A stretch of DNA of 64,000 nt from Oscillospiraceae bacterium (GCA_015064415.1 SVSG01000002.1:1-64000); one strand, 5' to 3'; numbered from the stretch's first letter, positions 17,346 to 26,429 are shown. The notes: generated by a model not told the origin, from the sequence alone. Numbers and translations: made by a program.

Positions 17346-18560
17346 ATGAAATTGATCGAAGGCGGCGTTTGTGCCGCAAAAGGATTTGTAGCGGGCGGCG
17401 TGCATTGCGGCATCCGCAAGAACCGCACCAAAAGAGATCTGGGTATGATCATGAGTGAGGTGCGCGCCACTGCGGCCGCCACCTACACCACCAATCTGGT
17501 GAAGGGTGCGCCCCTTACCGTAACGAAAAATCACATTGCCGACGGCTTTGCGCAGGCGGTGATCTGCAACAGCGGCAACGCCAACACCTGCAATGCCAAC
17601 GGCATTGAGATCGCAGAAGGGATGAGCGCGCTGGTCGCCAAGGAGCTTGGCATCGCCGCCGAGGACGTGGTGGTTGCCTCCACCGGTGTGATCGGTCAGC
17701 CCTTGTCGCTGGAGCCAATCGCCGCAGGCATCCCCGTGCTTGCAAAGGAGCTGTCGCGCGAGAACGGCGCACACGCCGCCGAGGCCATTATGACCACGGA
17801 TACCGTGAAAAAGGAGGTCGCCGTAGAGTTTGAGATCGGCGGCAAGACCTGCCGTATGGGCGGCATCGCCAAGGGAAGCGGTATGATCCATCCCAATATG
17901 GCCACGATGCTGGTCTTTATCACCACCGACGCGGCGATCTCTGCCAAGATGCTGCAAAAGGCGCTTTCCACCGACATCAAAAACACCTTCAATATGATCA
18001 GCGTGGACGGCGACACCTCCACCAACGATATGGTGACGGTGCTGGCCAACGGCCTTGCCGGAAATGCCGAAATTACCGAGGACGGTGCGGACTTTGCCGA
18101 GTTCATGAAGGCGCTGAACACCGTGAACGTCCAGCTTTGCCGTATGATTGCGGGGGATGGCGAGGGTGCCACCAAGCTACTGGAATGCAAGGTCAGTGGC
18201 GCTTTGACCGAGGAGATCGCCAAGACCGTGGCAAAGAGCGTCATCTGCTCCAGTCTGCTCAAGGCGGCCATGTTCGGCGCGGATGCCAACTGGGGGCGCG
18301 TGCTGTGCGCCATCGGCTACAGCGGTGCCGCCGTGGACGTGGATCGCGTGGACGTGTCCTTCAAATCCCCGAAGGGCGAGATCGCCGTTTGCCAAAACGG
18401 CGCGGGCGTGCCCTTCTCTGAGGAGAAGGCGAAGGAGATCCTTTTGGAAAAGGAGATCGAGATCGTGGTCTGCCTTGGCGACGGTGCATATGCTACCACC
18501 GCATACGGTTGCGATCTGACGTATGATTACGTTAAAATCAATGGAGATTATAGAACCTGA
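17346..18560 (+). CDS. argJ: bifunctional ornithine acetyltransferase/N-acetylglutamate synthase
   Basis: ArgJ moves the acetyl group from N-acetylornithine back to glutamate. This makes the pathway cyclic and removes the need for ArgA and ArgE, neither of which is here. The 404-aa precursor cleaves itself before the threonine in HPNMATMLVF (near residue 187) to give alpha and beta chains. KGSGMIHPNMATM and TNDMV are clear. The ATG at 17346 follows AAAGGAG. The track's earlier start would overlap the end of argC. Confidence 0.95.
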   Translation: MKLIEGGVCAAKGFVAGGVHCGIRKNRTKRDLGMIMSEVRATAAATYTTNLVKGAPLTVTKNHIADGFAQAVICNSGNANTCNANGIEIAEGMSALVAKELGIAAEDVVVASTGVIGQPLSLEPIAAGIPVLAKELSRENGAHAAEAIMTTDTVKKEVAVEFEIGGKTCRMGGIAKGSGMIHPNMATMLVFITTDAAISAKMLQKALSTDIKNTFNMISVDGDTSTNDMVTVLANGLAGNAEITEDGADFAEFMKALNTVNVQLCRMIAGDGEGATKLLECKVSGALTEEIAKTVAKSVICSSLLKAAMFGADANWGRVLCAIGYSGAAVDVDRVDVSFKSPKGEIAVCQNGAGVPFSEEKAKEILLEKEIEIVVCLGDGAYATTAYGCDLTYDYVKINGDYRT

Positions 18561-18563
18561 TGC

Positions 18564-18597
18564 AAAATAAGCGGCGAATTGCTGCGTTGCTTATTTT
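18564..18597. repeat. hairpin with interspersed motif, argJ-argB gap
   Basis: AAAATAAGC (18564-18572) pairs with GCTTATTTT (18589-18597). The loop holds GCGAATTGCTGCGTTG, which recurs after RNase Y at about 25060-25075 as GCGTATTGCTGCGTTG. This suggests a small dispersed element. It may also weaken read-through from argJ into argB. Confidence 0.5.
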
Positions 18598-18668
18598 CCG
18601 TCAAGGAAGTACTGAAAAAAGAAAAACACCCCGAAACGGTACGAGTTTTTTATAAAAAGAGGAAAATT

Positions 18669-19541
18669 ATGAACATCGAAAATCACTTTTCCAACGCGCA
18701 ACGCGCAGAGGTGCTGACCGAGGCACTTCCCTATATCAAAAAGTTTGTGGGCAAGACCGTTGTCATCAAATACGGCGGCAATGCCATGATCAACGAGCAG
18801 CTCAAGGAGCAGGTGATGGAGGACATTGCCCTTCTGTGGTTGATCGGCGTCAAGATCGTGCTGGTGCACGGCGGCGGCCCCGAGATCAGCGATATGATGA
18901 CAAGACTTGGCAAAAAGCCGGAGTTTGTGGACGGCTTGCGCGTGACCGACAAGGAGACCGTTGACATCGTGCAGATGGTGCTGGCGGGCAAGGTCAACAA
19001 GTCGCTGGTGACGCTCTTGCAAAGCAAGGGCGGCCACGCCATCGGCCTTTCCGGCATTGACGGCGGCCTTATTGAGGCAAAGATCAAGGACGAGCGCCTT
19101 GGCTTTGTCGGCAAGATCACAAAGGTGCGCACTCAGCCCGTGACCGACCTGCTGGAGAAGAATTATATCCCCGTGATCTCCACCGTGGCAAGCGACCGCG
19201 AGGGGAACGTATATAACATCAACGGCGACACCGCCGCCGCGTATATCGCGGGCGCGCTTGGTGCGGAGCGTCTTTTCATGATGACCGACATTGCGGGCAT
19301 CCTGCGCGACAAGGACGATCCCTCCACCCTCATCCCCGAGATCACCATTGAGGAGGCCGCAAAGCTGTATGATGAGGGCGTGATCTCCGGCGGTATGATC
19401 CCCAAGGTGGACTGCTGTATCGAGGCGATCCATAAGGGCGTGAAGAACGTCATCATCATGGACGGGCGCGTGCCGCACTCGATCCTGATGGAGCTTCTGA
19501 CCGACGAGGGCGCCGGTACGATGGTGAAGGGAGACGCGTGA
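18669..19541 (+). CDS. argB: acetylglutamate kinase
   Basis: This enzyme phosphorylates N-acetylglutamate and is often the feedback-controlled step. The 290-aa amino acid kinase fold shows VIKYGGNAM near residue 32, VLVHGGGPEIS near 62, GLSGIDGG, NINGDTAAA near 185 and GGMIPKVD near 243. I moved the start from 18579 to the ATG at 18669, which gives the family N-terminus. The upstream codons run through a repeat-like spacer. It follows argJ after a 108-nt gap, the largest in the cluster, so a secondary promoter is possible. Confidence 0.95.
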   Translation: MNIENHFSNAQRAEVLTEALPYIKKFVGKTVVIKYGGNAMINEQLKEQVMEDIALLWLIGVKIVLVHGGGPEISDMMTRLGKKPEFVDGLRVTDKETVDIVQMVLAGKVNKSLVTLLQSKGGHAIGLSGIDGGLIEAKIKDERLGFVGKITKVRTQPVTDLLEKNYIPVISTVASDREGNVYNINGDTAAAYIAGALGAERLFMMTDIAGILRDKDDPSTLIPEITIEEAAKLYDEGVISGGMIPKVDCCIEAIHKGVKNVIIMDGRVPHSILMELLTDEGAGTMVKGDA

Positions 19542-20707
19542 TGAGCGAGCTGCAAAATCTGGACAAAGCATACGTTGCGAATACCTACGCGCGTTTTCCC
19601 GTGGAGATCGTGCGCGGCAAGGGCTCGAAGGTCTATGATACCGAGGGCAAGGAATATATCGACATGGGCAGTGGCATCGGCGTGACCGCGTTCGGCATTG
19701 CCGACGAGGAATGGAAGAGCGCCGTGATCGCTCAGCTGGACAAGGTCCAGCACACCTCCAATTTGTATTACACCGAGCCGTGCGCGAGGCTCGCAGAGCT
19801 GTTGTGCGGCAAAACGGGTTTGAAAAAGGTGTTTTTCGGCAACTCGGGTGCCGAGGCAAACGAGTGCGCCATCAAGGTGGCGCGCAAGTACGCGGCAGAG
19901 AAAAAGGGCGCGGAGTACAGCACGATCGTGACGCTGCAAAACAGCTTCCACGGCCGCACGCTCACCACGCTTGCCGCCACGGGGCAGGAGCTTTTTCACA
20001 AGCTGTTTCAGCCCCTCACCCCCGGCTTTGTGCACACCCCCGCAAACGACCTTGCCGCAATGGAAGAGATCGTGGCCGCGCATAAGGTCGCGGGCATTCT
20101 GATCGAGTGCGTGCAGGGCGAGGGTGGCGTGATCGCGCTGGATGCGGATTTCGTCAAGGGCGTTGCCGCCATTTGTGCGCGCGAGGACATCGTGTTCATG
20201 GTGGACGAGGTGCAGACCGGCAACGGGCGCACCGGTGAGCTTTACGCCTATATGCACTTTGGCGTACAGCCCGACGTGGTCAGCACCGCCAAGGGACTTG
20301 GCGGCGGCTTGCCGATCGGCGCGTGCCTGATGGGCGAGAAGGTGGAGAGCGTGCTTGGCGCGGGCGACCACGGCTCGACCTACGGCGGCAACCCCATTGC
20401 CGCGGCGGGTGCGTGCAACGTGGTGGCACGGATCGACGAGGCATTGCTTGCCTCCGTGCGCGAAAAAAGCGCATACGTATTTGAGAAAATGCAACACGCA
20501 AAGGGCGTGAAGAGCGTCAGCGGCAAGGGACTGATGATCGGTATCGAGACTGAAAAGCCCGCCGCCGAGGTCGTCAAGGCGTGTATGGCGCGCGGCGTTT
20601 TGTGCCTCACCGCCAAGACCAAGGTGCGCCTTCTGCCCGCACTGAATATCCCGATGGAAGATCTTGAAAAGGCGGTCAAGACGATTCTTGACGTTTGCGC
20701 CGAATGA
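19541..20707 (+). CDS. argD: acetylornithine aminotransferase
   Basis: This PLP enzyme converts N-acetylglutamate semialdehyde to N-acetylornithine, with glutamate as donor. The 388-aa class III aminotransferase has [13 protein letters not shown] near residue 101, FHGRTL near 136, the dimer aspartate motif [12 protein letters not shown], and the PLP lysine in [12 protein letters not shown] near 247. I start at the ATG at 19541, which shares its A with the argB TGA stop, rather than the GTG at 19538. Confidence 0.95.
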   Translation: MSELQNLDKAYVANTYARFPVEIVRGKGSKVYDTEGKEYIDMGSGIGVTAFGIADEEWKSAVIAQLDKVQHTSNLYYTEPCARLAELLCGKTGLKKVFFGNSGAEANECAIKVARKYAAEKKGAEYSTIVTLQNSFHGRTLTTLAATGQELFHKLFQPLTPGFVHTPANDLAAMEEIVAAHKVAGILIECVQGEGGVIALDADFVKGVAAICAREDIVFMVDEVQTGNGRTGELYAYMHFGVQPDVVSTAKGLGGGLPIGACLMGEKVESVLGAGDHGSTYGGNPIAAAGACNVVARIDEALLASVREKSAYVFEKMQHAKGVKSVSGKGLMIGIETEKPAAEVVKACMARGVLCLTAKTKVRLLPALNIPMEDLEKAVKTILDVCAE

Positions 20708-20718
20708 AAGGAACGCAT

Positions 20719-21702
20719 ATGAATTTGAAGGGTAAGCATTTTTTGAAGCTGTTGGATCTCACCCCCGCGGAAATTGAGGGTCTGCTTGATCTTGCGGCCG
20801 AGCTGAAGGCAAAGAAAAAGGCGGGCGTGCCGCATCGCCTTTGCGAAGGGAAGAGCGTTGCGCTGATCTTTGAAAAGGACAGCACGCGTACGCGCTGCGC
20901 CTTTGAGGTGGCGGCGGCCGACCTTGGCATGCACCCCGTATATCTGGGCCCGTCCGGCTCGCAGATCGGCAAAAAAGAGAGCATCGCCGACACCGCGCGC
21001 GTGCTGGGACGTATGTTTGACGGCATCGAGTACCGTGGATACGGCCAGGCGCTTGTCGAGGAGCTTGCCGCTTACGCGGGGGTGCCCGTGTGGAACGGCT
21101 TGACCAACGAGTTCCATCCCACCCAGATCCTTGCCGACTTCCTTACGATCCGCGAGCATTTCGGTGCGCTGAAGGGCAAGAAGCTGGTGTATCTGGGGGA
21201 TGCACGTTATAATATGGGTAATTCGCTGATGGTGGGTTGCGCCAAGATGGGTATGCACTTTGTGGCGTGTGCCCCCAAAGAATATTTCCCCGATGCCGAG
21301 CTTGTGGCACAGTGCCGTGCGGTTGCCGCCGAAACGGGAGCTACGCTGGAGTTTGTCGAGGATCCCATGAAGGCAACCAAGAACGCAGACGTCCTTTACA
21401 CCGACGTGTGGGTGTCGATGGGCGAGCCGAACGAGGTTTTTGCCAAGCGTATCAAGGATCTTTCCCCCTATCGCGTGACCAAGGAATTGATGGAAAACGC
21501 CGGCCCTCAGTGCCGCTTTATGCACTGCCTGCCTGCCTTCCACGATCTTGGCACCGTGATCGGACGCGAGATCTACGAGAAATTCGGTATTGATTGCATG
21601 GAGGTCACTCACGAGGTCATCGAGGGGCCGCAGTCCATCGTGTTCGACGAGGCGGAGAACCGCATGCACACCATCAAGGCCGTGATGGCCGCAACGCTTT
21701 AA
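20719..21702 (+). CDS. argF: ornithine carbamoyltransferase
   Basis: This enzyme makes citrulline from ornithine and carbamoyl phosphate, supplying argG at the head of the same operon. The 328-aa protein has the carbamoyl phosphate motif STRTR near residue 52, HPTQ near 134, and the ornithine-binding HCLPAFHD near 270. The preferred ATG is 20719, behind AAAGGA. An in-frame ATG at 20704 overlaps the argD stop but lacks a ribosome site. It ends the cluster before a strong terminator. carAB is not in the window. Confidence 0.95.
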   Translation: MNLKGKHFLKLLDLTPAEIEGLLDLAAELKAKKKAGVPHRLCEGKSVALIFEKDSTRTRCAFEVAAADLGMHPVYLGPSGSQIGKKESIADTARVLGRMFDGIEYRGYGQALVEELAAYAGVPVWNGLTNEFHPTQILADFLTIREHFGALKGKKLVYLGDARYNMGNSLMVGCAKMGMHFVACAPKEYFPDAELVAQCRAVAAETGATLEFVEDPMKATKNADVLYTDVWVSMGEPNEVFAKRIKDLSPYRVTKELMENAGPQCRFMHCLPAFHDLGTVIGREIYEKFGIDCMEVTHEVIEGPQSIVFDEAENRMHTIKAVMAATL

Positions 21703-21713
21703 GCGTATAAAAA

Positions 21714-21767
21714 AGCACCCGAACGGTGAGCTGCTGCAAAGCAGATCGACGTTCGGGTGTGTTTTTA
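21714..21767. terminator. arg operon terminator
   Basis: GCACCCGAACG pairs with CGTTCGGGTGT, with a second small stem (CTGCT/AGCAG) inside and TTTTTA after. It also faces the convergent transporter gene. Confidence 0.85.
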
Positions 21768-22754
21768 GCAAAATATTCCCACAAGACGAAGAAGAAAGCA
21801 GGAAAGGAAGATGGAAAGCGAGGAGACGAGCGTGCTCCATACCACAAGCTGACCGGCAAGTCCCACGTCGCCGCCCATTTCCTGTGTCATCGGCACGCTG
21901 GAAACCGCCACAGGCGTGACAAAAATCGAGATCAGCACCGCAAACTGCGCGGCGGTGAAGGTGTCGCGGAAGAAGAGGTAAGCGATGCCAAGAAACAGGA
22001 GCGGATAGACCACGGTACGCGCCGCCGTGCCGAAGATGATCTCCCGCCGCAGCTCCTTGATGGCAGAGAACTCAAACTGGGCACCCAGCGCCAGCAGTGC
22101 CAGCGGCGTGGCCAGGTTGGAGAGGTAATGCAGGACCTTAAAAAGGGGCGTGATATCGGACAGGCGGAAGTCGATATCCGCCTTGACAAATACCGCGCGC
22201 ATACCAAGGATGGCCAGCGCCAGTGCAATGCTTTGGATCAAGGGGTTTTTCAAAATATCCGTCAGCATTTTTTTTACGTTGGGGCGTCCGCCGTTTCCGC
22301 TGAACAGGGAAAGACTGATGACGCCAAGGACGTTATAAAGCGGAATGACGACGGCGGAAAGGAGCGCGGCTGCCACCACGCCGGCGGAGCCGCAAAGTGC
22401 CTCGGCAAGCGGCACGCCGATGAGCGCGTTGTTAGAGCGGAAGGTGGCTTGCAGCAGCGGACCGCGCCGATCCCGGTGCTTGGTATACAATATGACCAAG
22501 GGCAGGGAAATAAGGAACATCAGAATCGTCGCTGCGGTACCGTAAATAATGTAACCGAGCTGAATGCCCGCAAGGTTGCCGATCTCATAGATGTTGAGAA
22601 AGAGCATGGCGGGTAAAAAGAAGCGGAACACCATTTTGTTCACCGCCCGCGTGACGGTATCGTTCATAAAGCCGGCCTTTTTGATGGCGTAGCCGATGCC
22701 GACCATCACCACAATGGGCATAACGGCGTTCAGGGCAAAAATCAGAGAATCCAT
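21765..22754 (-). CDS. AEC-family transporter
   Basis: This 329-aa membrane protein of the auxin efflux carrier family has about ten hydrophobic segments. Typical features are the N-terminal VMPIVVMVGIGYAIKKAGF, the NKMVFRFFLPAMLF segment and the mid-protein FRSNNALIGVPLA. Bacterial members export or exchange organic acids such as malate or malonate, but no substrate is evident. The start is the ATG at 22754, set by AGGGAGGT. The track start is 23 codons too early. Confidence 0.85.
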   Translation of the reverse strand: MDSLIFALNAVMPIVVMVGIGYAIKKAGFMNDTVTRAVNKMVFRFFLPAMLFLNIYEIGNLAGIQLGYIIYGTAATILMFLISLPLVILYTKHRDRRGPLLQATFRSNNALIGVPLAEALCGSAGVVAAALLSAVVIPLYNVLGVISLSLFSGNGGRPNVKKMLTDILKNPLIQSIALALAILGMRAVFVKADIDFRLSDITPLFKVLHYLSNLATPLALLALGAQFEFSAIKELRREIIFGTAARTVVYPLLFLGIAYLFFRDTFTAAQFAVLISIFVTPVAVSSVPMTQEMGGDVGLAGQLVVWSTLVSSLSIFLSCFLLRLVGIFC

Positions 22755-22779
22755 ACTATACCTCCCTTGCACGCCCTTT

Positions 22780-22808
22780 ATTATAGCACGGCAAGGCGCC
22801 GATTGCAA
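22780..22808 (-). promoter_or_regulatory. promoter of the AEC transporter
   Basis: Minus strand TTGCAA, a 17-nt spacer and TATAAT. Confidence 0.65.
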
Positions 22809-22892
22809 GACAAAAAAGCCCATAATTCGTGCAAAATTTCACACCTGTGTGTCATCCGCTTGTGTGCCTTACAGGGGCAAGAGCAGAGCGCA

Positions 22893-23039
22893 CTCCGTCG
22901 GGGCGTAACGGTGGTGCGCATGGAAGTGCCTTGCTGCGGCGGCATTACAGAAGCCGTGAAAAAGGCGCTGATGGCAAGCGGCAAATTCATCCCGTGGAGC
23001 GTGATCACCATCTCGACGGACGGGCGCGTGCTCGAATGA
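22893..23039 (+). pseudogene. C-terminal remnant of a 4Fe-4S/ATP-binding protein
   Basis: The last 48 codons of the 22767-23039 ORF read VVRMEVPCCGGITEAVKKAL...IPWSVITISTDGRVLE. I recall this as the conserved end of a common clostridial ferredoxin-domain protein of about 250-300 aa. Nothing upstream carries its ferredoxin motifs. The preceding frame is compositionally noise and is overlapped by the transporter promoter. I therefore read it as the tail of a deleted gene, still followed by its terminator. Confidence 0.6.
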
Positions 23040-23066
23040 AAAAAGCACCCGAAAGGGTGCTTTTTT
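23039..23066. terminator. bidirectional terminator
   Basis: AAAAAAGCACCC-gaaa-GGGTGCTTTTTT, a near-ideal symmetrical terminator between the gene remnant and the convergent HPr-like gene. Confidence 0.88.
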
Positions 23067-23082
23067 CATACCGTTATGGCAC

Positions 23083-23313
23083 TTATTTGACAATGAAGCG
23101 ATCCAGCGCGGCAAACAGCTCGTCGGTATCGTCGCTGTGGGCGTTCAGCTTGATGGGGTTGAGAAGATCCAGACTGAAGATGCCCATGATAGACTTGGCA
23201 TCCACAACGTAGCGACCGGAGAGCAGATCAATGTCGATGGGGGAGCGCGCCACGATGCTTACAAACTCCTGCACGTCGGCAATGGTGGAAAGGCGAATTT
23301 CAATGCTTTTCAT
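23083..23313 (-). CDS. HPr-like protein lacking the phosphorylatable histidine
   Basis: This 76-aa protein has the HPr fold. DAKSIMGIFSLDL aligns with the Ser46 region of HPr (KSIMGVMSLG), and the C-terminal helix AALDRFIVK also fits. The His15 motif (GIHARPA) is absent, since the equivalent stretch reads STIADVQEFVSIV. It cannot take part in PEP-dependent sugar phosphotransfer but could be phosphorylated at the serine by HPr kinase, as Crh is in Bacillus. hprK lies 25 kb away in this window. The ATG at 23313 follows AGGAGGG. The track start is 20 codons too long. Confidence 0.75.
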   Translation of the reverse strand: MKSIEIRLSTIADVQEFVSIVARSPIDIDLLSGRYVVDAKSIMGIFSLDLLNPIKLNAHSDDTDELFAALDRFIVK

Positions 23314-23344
23314 AAATTTCCCTCCTTTTTGGGTTTCTGATTTA

Positions 23345-23373
23345 ATTATAACGCGACGGCGCGCTTTTGTCAA
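23345..23373 (-). promoter_or_regulatory. promoter of the HPr-like gene
   Basis: Minus strand TTGACA, a 17-nt spacer and TATAAT: perfect consensus. Confidence 0.8.
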
Positions 23374-23404
23374 GCATTACATTTCACAAAATATGGCAAA
23401 GCCC

Positions 23405-23433
23405 TTGACATTTTCTTTATATAGATGTATAAT
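23405..23433 (+). promoter_or_regulatory. rny promoter
   Basis: TTGACA, a 17-nt spacer and TATAAT, divergent from the HPr-like promoter. It leaves a 75-nt A/T-rich leader. Confidence 0.8.
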
Positions 23434-23508
23434 ATTATAATGTATACAAATGGCAAAAAAAGTTTTGTATATAGAAATTTTAAAAAATGAAAAAGGAGGT
23501 AATTTATT

Positions 23509-25053
23509 GTGATGCCAATATGGTTGTCCATTCTTCTCATCGTTCTGGCGCTTGCCGGCGGTGCAGGAGCTGAGTATGGAATTCGCCGCGTGCTGAACAA
23601 CAAGCGAACGGGCGCCGCCATGACCGAGGCAGAGCGCATCCTGCAGGATGCCGAAAAGAAGGCAGAAGCCCTGAAAAAAGAGCGACTGCTGGAGGCCAAG
23701 GACGAGATCTTCCGCCAGAGAACCGATGCGGAAGCCGAGATCAAGGAGCGCCGCGCAGAGGTCACGCGCATGGAGCGTCGTATCACCCAAAAGGAAGAGA
23801 CGCTGGACCACAAAGCAGAGACCCTGGATCGCAAGAACGAGCTTCTGGATCAGAAGCTGCAGGAAAACGATGCGCTCCGCGAGGAGATCTCCAATGCCCT
23901 GGATGCACAAAAGCAGGTGCTGGAAGGCCTTGCAGGTCTTACCGCTGAGGAGGCCAAGGAAGAACTGATCGAGCGCGTGGAGGGCGAGGTCAAGCACGAG
24001 CTGGCGCAACGCCTGGACGAGCTGGATGCCCAGTTCCGTGAAGAGGCCGACACGAAGGCCCGCAACATCCTGTCCCTTGCCATTCAACGCTGTGCCACCG
24101 ATCACGTGGCCGAGTCCACCATTTCCGTGGTGCAGATCCCGAGCGAGGAAATGAAGGGACGCATCATCGGCCGTGAGGGCCGTAACATCCAGAAGCTGGA
24201 AACGCTTACGGGTGTTGAGCTGATCATTGACGACACGCCCGAGGCGATCACGCTTTCCGGCTTTGACCCCGTGCGCCGCGAGGTGGCACGTCTCACGCTG
24301 GAGAGATTGATCTCTGATGGCCGTATCCATCCCGCCCGCATCGAGGAGACCGTGGAAAAATGCCGCCGTGAGGTGGAGACCGTGGTCAAGCAGGCAGGCG
24401 AGCGCGCCACCTACGAGGTGGGTATCCCGAACCTGCATCCCGAGCTTGTCAAGCTTCTGGGCCGTCTGCGCTACCGTACCAGCTACGGTCAGAACGTGCT
24501 CAAGCACTCCATCGAGGTCGCCTTCCTTGCCGGCATTATGGCAGAGGAGCTGGGCGTCGATGCCGCTGCCGCCAAGCGCGCGGGTTTGTTGCATGACATC
24601 GGCAAGGCGTTCCCCCATGACGTGGAGGGCACGCACGTAGAGCTTGGTGTCAACATTCTGCGCAAGTATAAGGAAAACAAAGAGGTGGTCCACGCCGTGG
24701 AGGCGCACCACAACGACGTAGAGCCCCAGACCGTGATCGCCATTCTGGTACAGGCCGCCGATGCCATTTCCGCATCCCGTCCCGGTGCCCGCCGCGAGGA
24801 TCTGGAAAACTACATCAAGCGTTTGCAGAAGCTGGAGGAGATCGCCACCGGCTTTGAGGGCGTGGAAAAGGCCTTTGCCATTCAGGCAGGCCGCGAGCTG
24901 CGCGTGATGGTCAAGCCCGAGGACGTTTCCGACGAGGGCATGAAGCTGATCGCCCGCGAGATGGCCAAGAAGATCCAGGACGAGGTCAAGTACCCCGGAC
25001 AGATCAAGGTGAACTTGATCCGCGAAAGCCGTGCCGTAGACTACGCCAAATAA
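23509..25053 (+). CDS. rny: ribonuclease Y
   Basis: RNase Y is the membrane-bound endoribonuclease that starts mRNA decay in many Firmicutes. The 514-aa protein has the expected order. One N-terminal membrane segment spans residues 4-22. A charged coiled coil runs to about 200. A KH RNA-binding domain ([19 protein letters not shown] near 217) follows, then an HD metal-dependent hydrolase domain with [10 protein letters not shown] near 363. Start choice: GTG at 23509 is eight bases after AGGAGGT. The ATG one codon later is nearly as good. Confidence 0.95.
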   Translation: MMPIWLSILLIVLALAGGAGAEYGIRRVLNNKRTGAAMTEAERILQDAEKKAEALKKERLLEAKDEIFRQRTDAEAEIKERRAEVTRMERRITQKEETLDHKAETLDRKNELLDQKLQENDALREEISNALDAQKQVLEGLAGLTAEEAKEELIERVEGEVKHELAQRLDELDAQFREEADTKARNILSLAIQRCATDHVAESTISVVQIPSEEMKGRIIGREGRNIQKLETLTGVELIIDDTPEAITLSGFDPVRREVARLTLERLISDGRIHPARIEETVEKCRREVETVVKQAGERATYEVGIPNLHPELVKLLGRLRYRTSYGQNVLKHSIEVAFLAGIMAEELGVDAAAAKRAGLLHDIGKAFPHDVEGTHVELGVNILRKYKENKEVVHAVEAHHNDVEPQTVIAILVQAADAISASRPGARREDLENYIKRLQKLEEIATGFEGVEKAFAIQAGRELRVMVKPEDVSDEGMKLIAREMAKKIQDEVKYPGQIKVNLIRESRAVDYAK

Positions 25054-25355
25054 TAAGCTGCGTATTGCTGCGTTGTGCCTCGCAGAAGAATTCGACGAAC
25101 ACAAAGTTCGCCATCATCCTTCTGCTGCGGTACGCCTTGCACTACTTGCTTCTTATCCGGCGTGCGCCTTGCTTTTTGCGGTCGCACTTCAAAGAAGTGA
25201 CGTGCTCGGCAAAGCCGAGGACAGGCGCCATTGTGTCGCAGCTGTTCAAAGCTGAACATTCTTAAAAGGCATTTTATTTGGCACAAAACATCGGCAACAC
25301 TGTCGTGTTGCACACGGAAAGCAGATGATCGCATCGCTTTCAAACCTTTTGTTTA
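25054..25355. other. gene-free stretch after rny with small hairpins
   Basis: No credible gene is present. The 66-aa ORF at 25065 lacks a ribosome site and has shadow-like composition. The stretch opens with the GCGTATTGCTGCGTTG motif also seen at 18572. It then holds short perfect inverted repeats (CTTC-aaa-GAAG, GCTCGGC-aaa-GCCGAG). The segment CTTTCAAACCTTTTG near 25338 resembles the tail of the 3' hairpin element family described at 44.8 and 57.3 kb. Confidence 0.5.
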
Positions 25356-25385
25356 TTGACATTTACAACGAATGTGATATATAAA
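25356..25385 (+). promoter_or_regulatory. promoter-like sequence of a candidate small RNA
   Basis: TTGACA with TATATA at 16 nt or TATAAA at 18 nt, followed by no ORF and then a terminator about 65 nt later. Confidence 0.5.
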
Positions 25386-25390
25386 TATAG

Positions 25391-25489
25391 AGCTTCCTTG
25401 CAAATGGCACCCAAGGCATTTAGTGGCCTTATGGTGTGAGAAATAAATGAAAAAGCCCCGCTTGCCTTGTGGCAAGCGGGGTTCTTTTT
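25391..25489 (+). ncRNA. candidate small RNA of about 100 nt
   Basis: Between the promoter-like sequence and a strong terminator there is no coding capacity. There is a well-formed stem: CACC-c-AAGGC (25409-25418) pairs with GCCTT-a-TGGTG around an eight-base loop. The terminator GCCCCGCTTGCC/GGCAAGCGGGG with TTCTTTTT then closes the transcript. The alternative is that the terminator simply serves the convergent lipoprotein gene and the promoter match is chance. Confidence 0.4.
25449..25489. terminator. bidirectional terminator
   Basis: GCCCCGCTTGCC-ttgt-GGCAAGCGGGG has AAAAA on the left and TTCTTTTT on the right. It ends the five-gene minus-strand paralog array and the candidate small RNA. 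Confidence 0.85.
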
Positions 25490-26429
25490 ATGCAATTTGT
25501 CCGTTCACTACGTCAAAGAATACTTGGGCGGTGAAAAAGTATTCCTCCTCCCCTTCCCAATAACATTGCAGGTAAAAAAGATAGCTTCCGTCTGCTAATT
25601 CATACTGATCTGCGGGGTCGGCGGCTACGTTGATCTGAAAGGGGAGTGCCCATGTTTGATTCGGCGGAATACGCGTGATTTCCTCGGGGAACCGCTGCCA
25701 CGTAGAATAGTGCTTGTATCTTGTATTAGCCATTTGAAGCAAAGCGGTATCATATTTGGGGTTATAATCGTTGAGATTCAGAATTTCCACGACGAGCGTT
25801 TTTTCGCCGTGATTATGCAAGCGGTACTCGTAATGAAACAAATGATGCTCGACGTTGGTGATGAAAAGCGACACCTTGCTGCTTTGGAGGCATCCTTCGG
25901 CAAAGTAAAGATCGCTTGGGCGGTCGGCTGGAATTTGGGATCCTTCGATGTTGAAATAGCCCACGAAATAGGATTTGTTTTCTGATCTTTGAATAATGTA
26001 AGTGCCGCTTTTATCCATTCCGGTGCTTTGGTCACCAAGCACCAGACGGTAGCGCCCGGCTGCAAGCGCCCTTGCAGATACGGTGAGACTGCCTTCTCGC
26101 TCGGAGAAAGCCGGAGCCCAAGAATCCCATATTATACCACCGATCAAGGGGTAATACACCCACGTATCGTTTTCCCACTTTTCTACGATGGGCGAAATGT
26201 TCATCATGGCAAGATTGCAGTCATAGCTTGTTTGGTTTATTATGCTGTAATGCAATTTTCCGTCTGCATAATAGATAGAATCCAAAAAGCGCAAAGAATT
26301 TTGCGTGATGCCATCCTTCACGACGGTTTCACCCGGAATCGGCGATGGCTCTTTTTCCACCGGCCCTTGCTGACAGCCGACGGCAAACAGCATGAGCAGG
26401 CAAAGTAAAAAAGCAAGGATGCGTTTCAT
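25488..26429 (-). CDS. tandem paralog 1: lipoprotein with Ig-like domains
   Basis: This 313-aa lipoprotein has a signal peptide MKRILAFLLCLLMLFAVGC with lipobox AVGC. After a Pro-rich spacer comes the family start VVKDGITQN. The first beta domain (about 45-165) has VEKWENDTWVYY and ends in AGRYRLVLGD. It resembles a Firmicutes Ig-like domain that I know as Big_14, from memory. A second beta domain (170-313) holds NVEHHLFHYEYRL and closes with FFDVVNGQIA. It is presumably exposed on the membrane outer face. The function is unknown. It is the last gene of the array. Its signal-peptide DNA is identical to that of paralog 2. Confidence 0.8.
   Translation of the reverse strand: MKRILAFLLCLLMLFAVGCQQGPVEKEPSPIPGETVVKDGITQNSLRFLDSIYYADGKLHYSIINQTSYDCNLAMMNISPIVEKWENDTWVYYPLIGGIIWDSWAPAFSEREGSLTVSARALAAGRYRLVLGDQSTGMDKSGTYIIQRSENKSYFVGYFNIEGSQIPADRPSDLYFAEGCLQSSKVSLFITNVEHHLFHYEYRLHNHGEKTLVVEILNLNDYNPKYDTALLQMANTRYKHYSTWQRFPEEITRIPPNQTWALPFQINVAADPADQYELADGSYLFYLQCYWEGEEEYFFTAQVFFDVVNGQIA

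Noticed and set aside
25065-25265. 66-aa ORF after rny
   Set aside because: It has no ribosome site, its composition is unlike neighbours, and it overlaps a dispersed motif.
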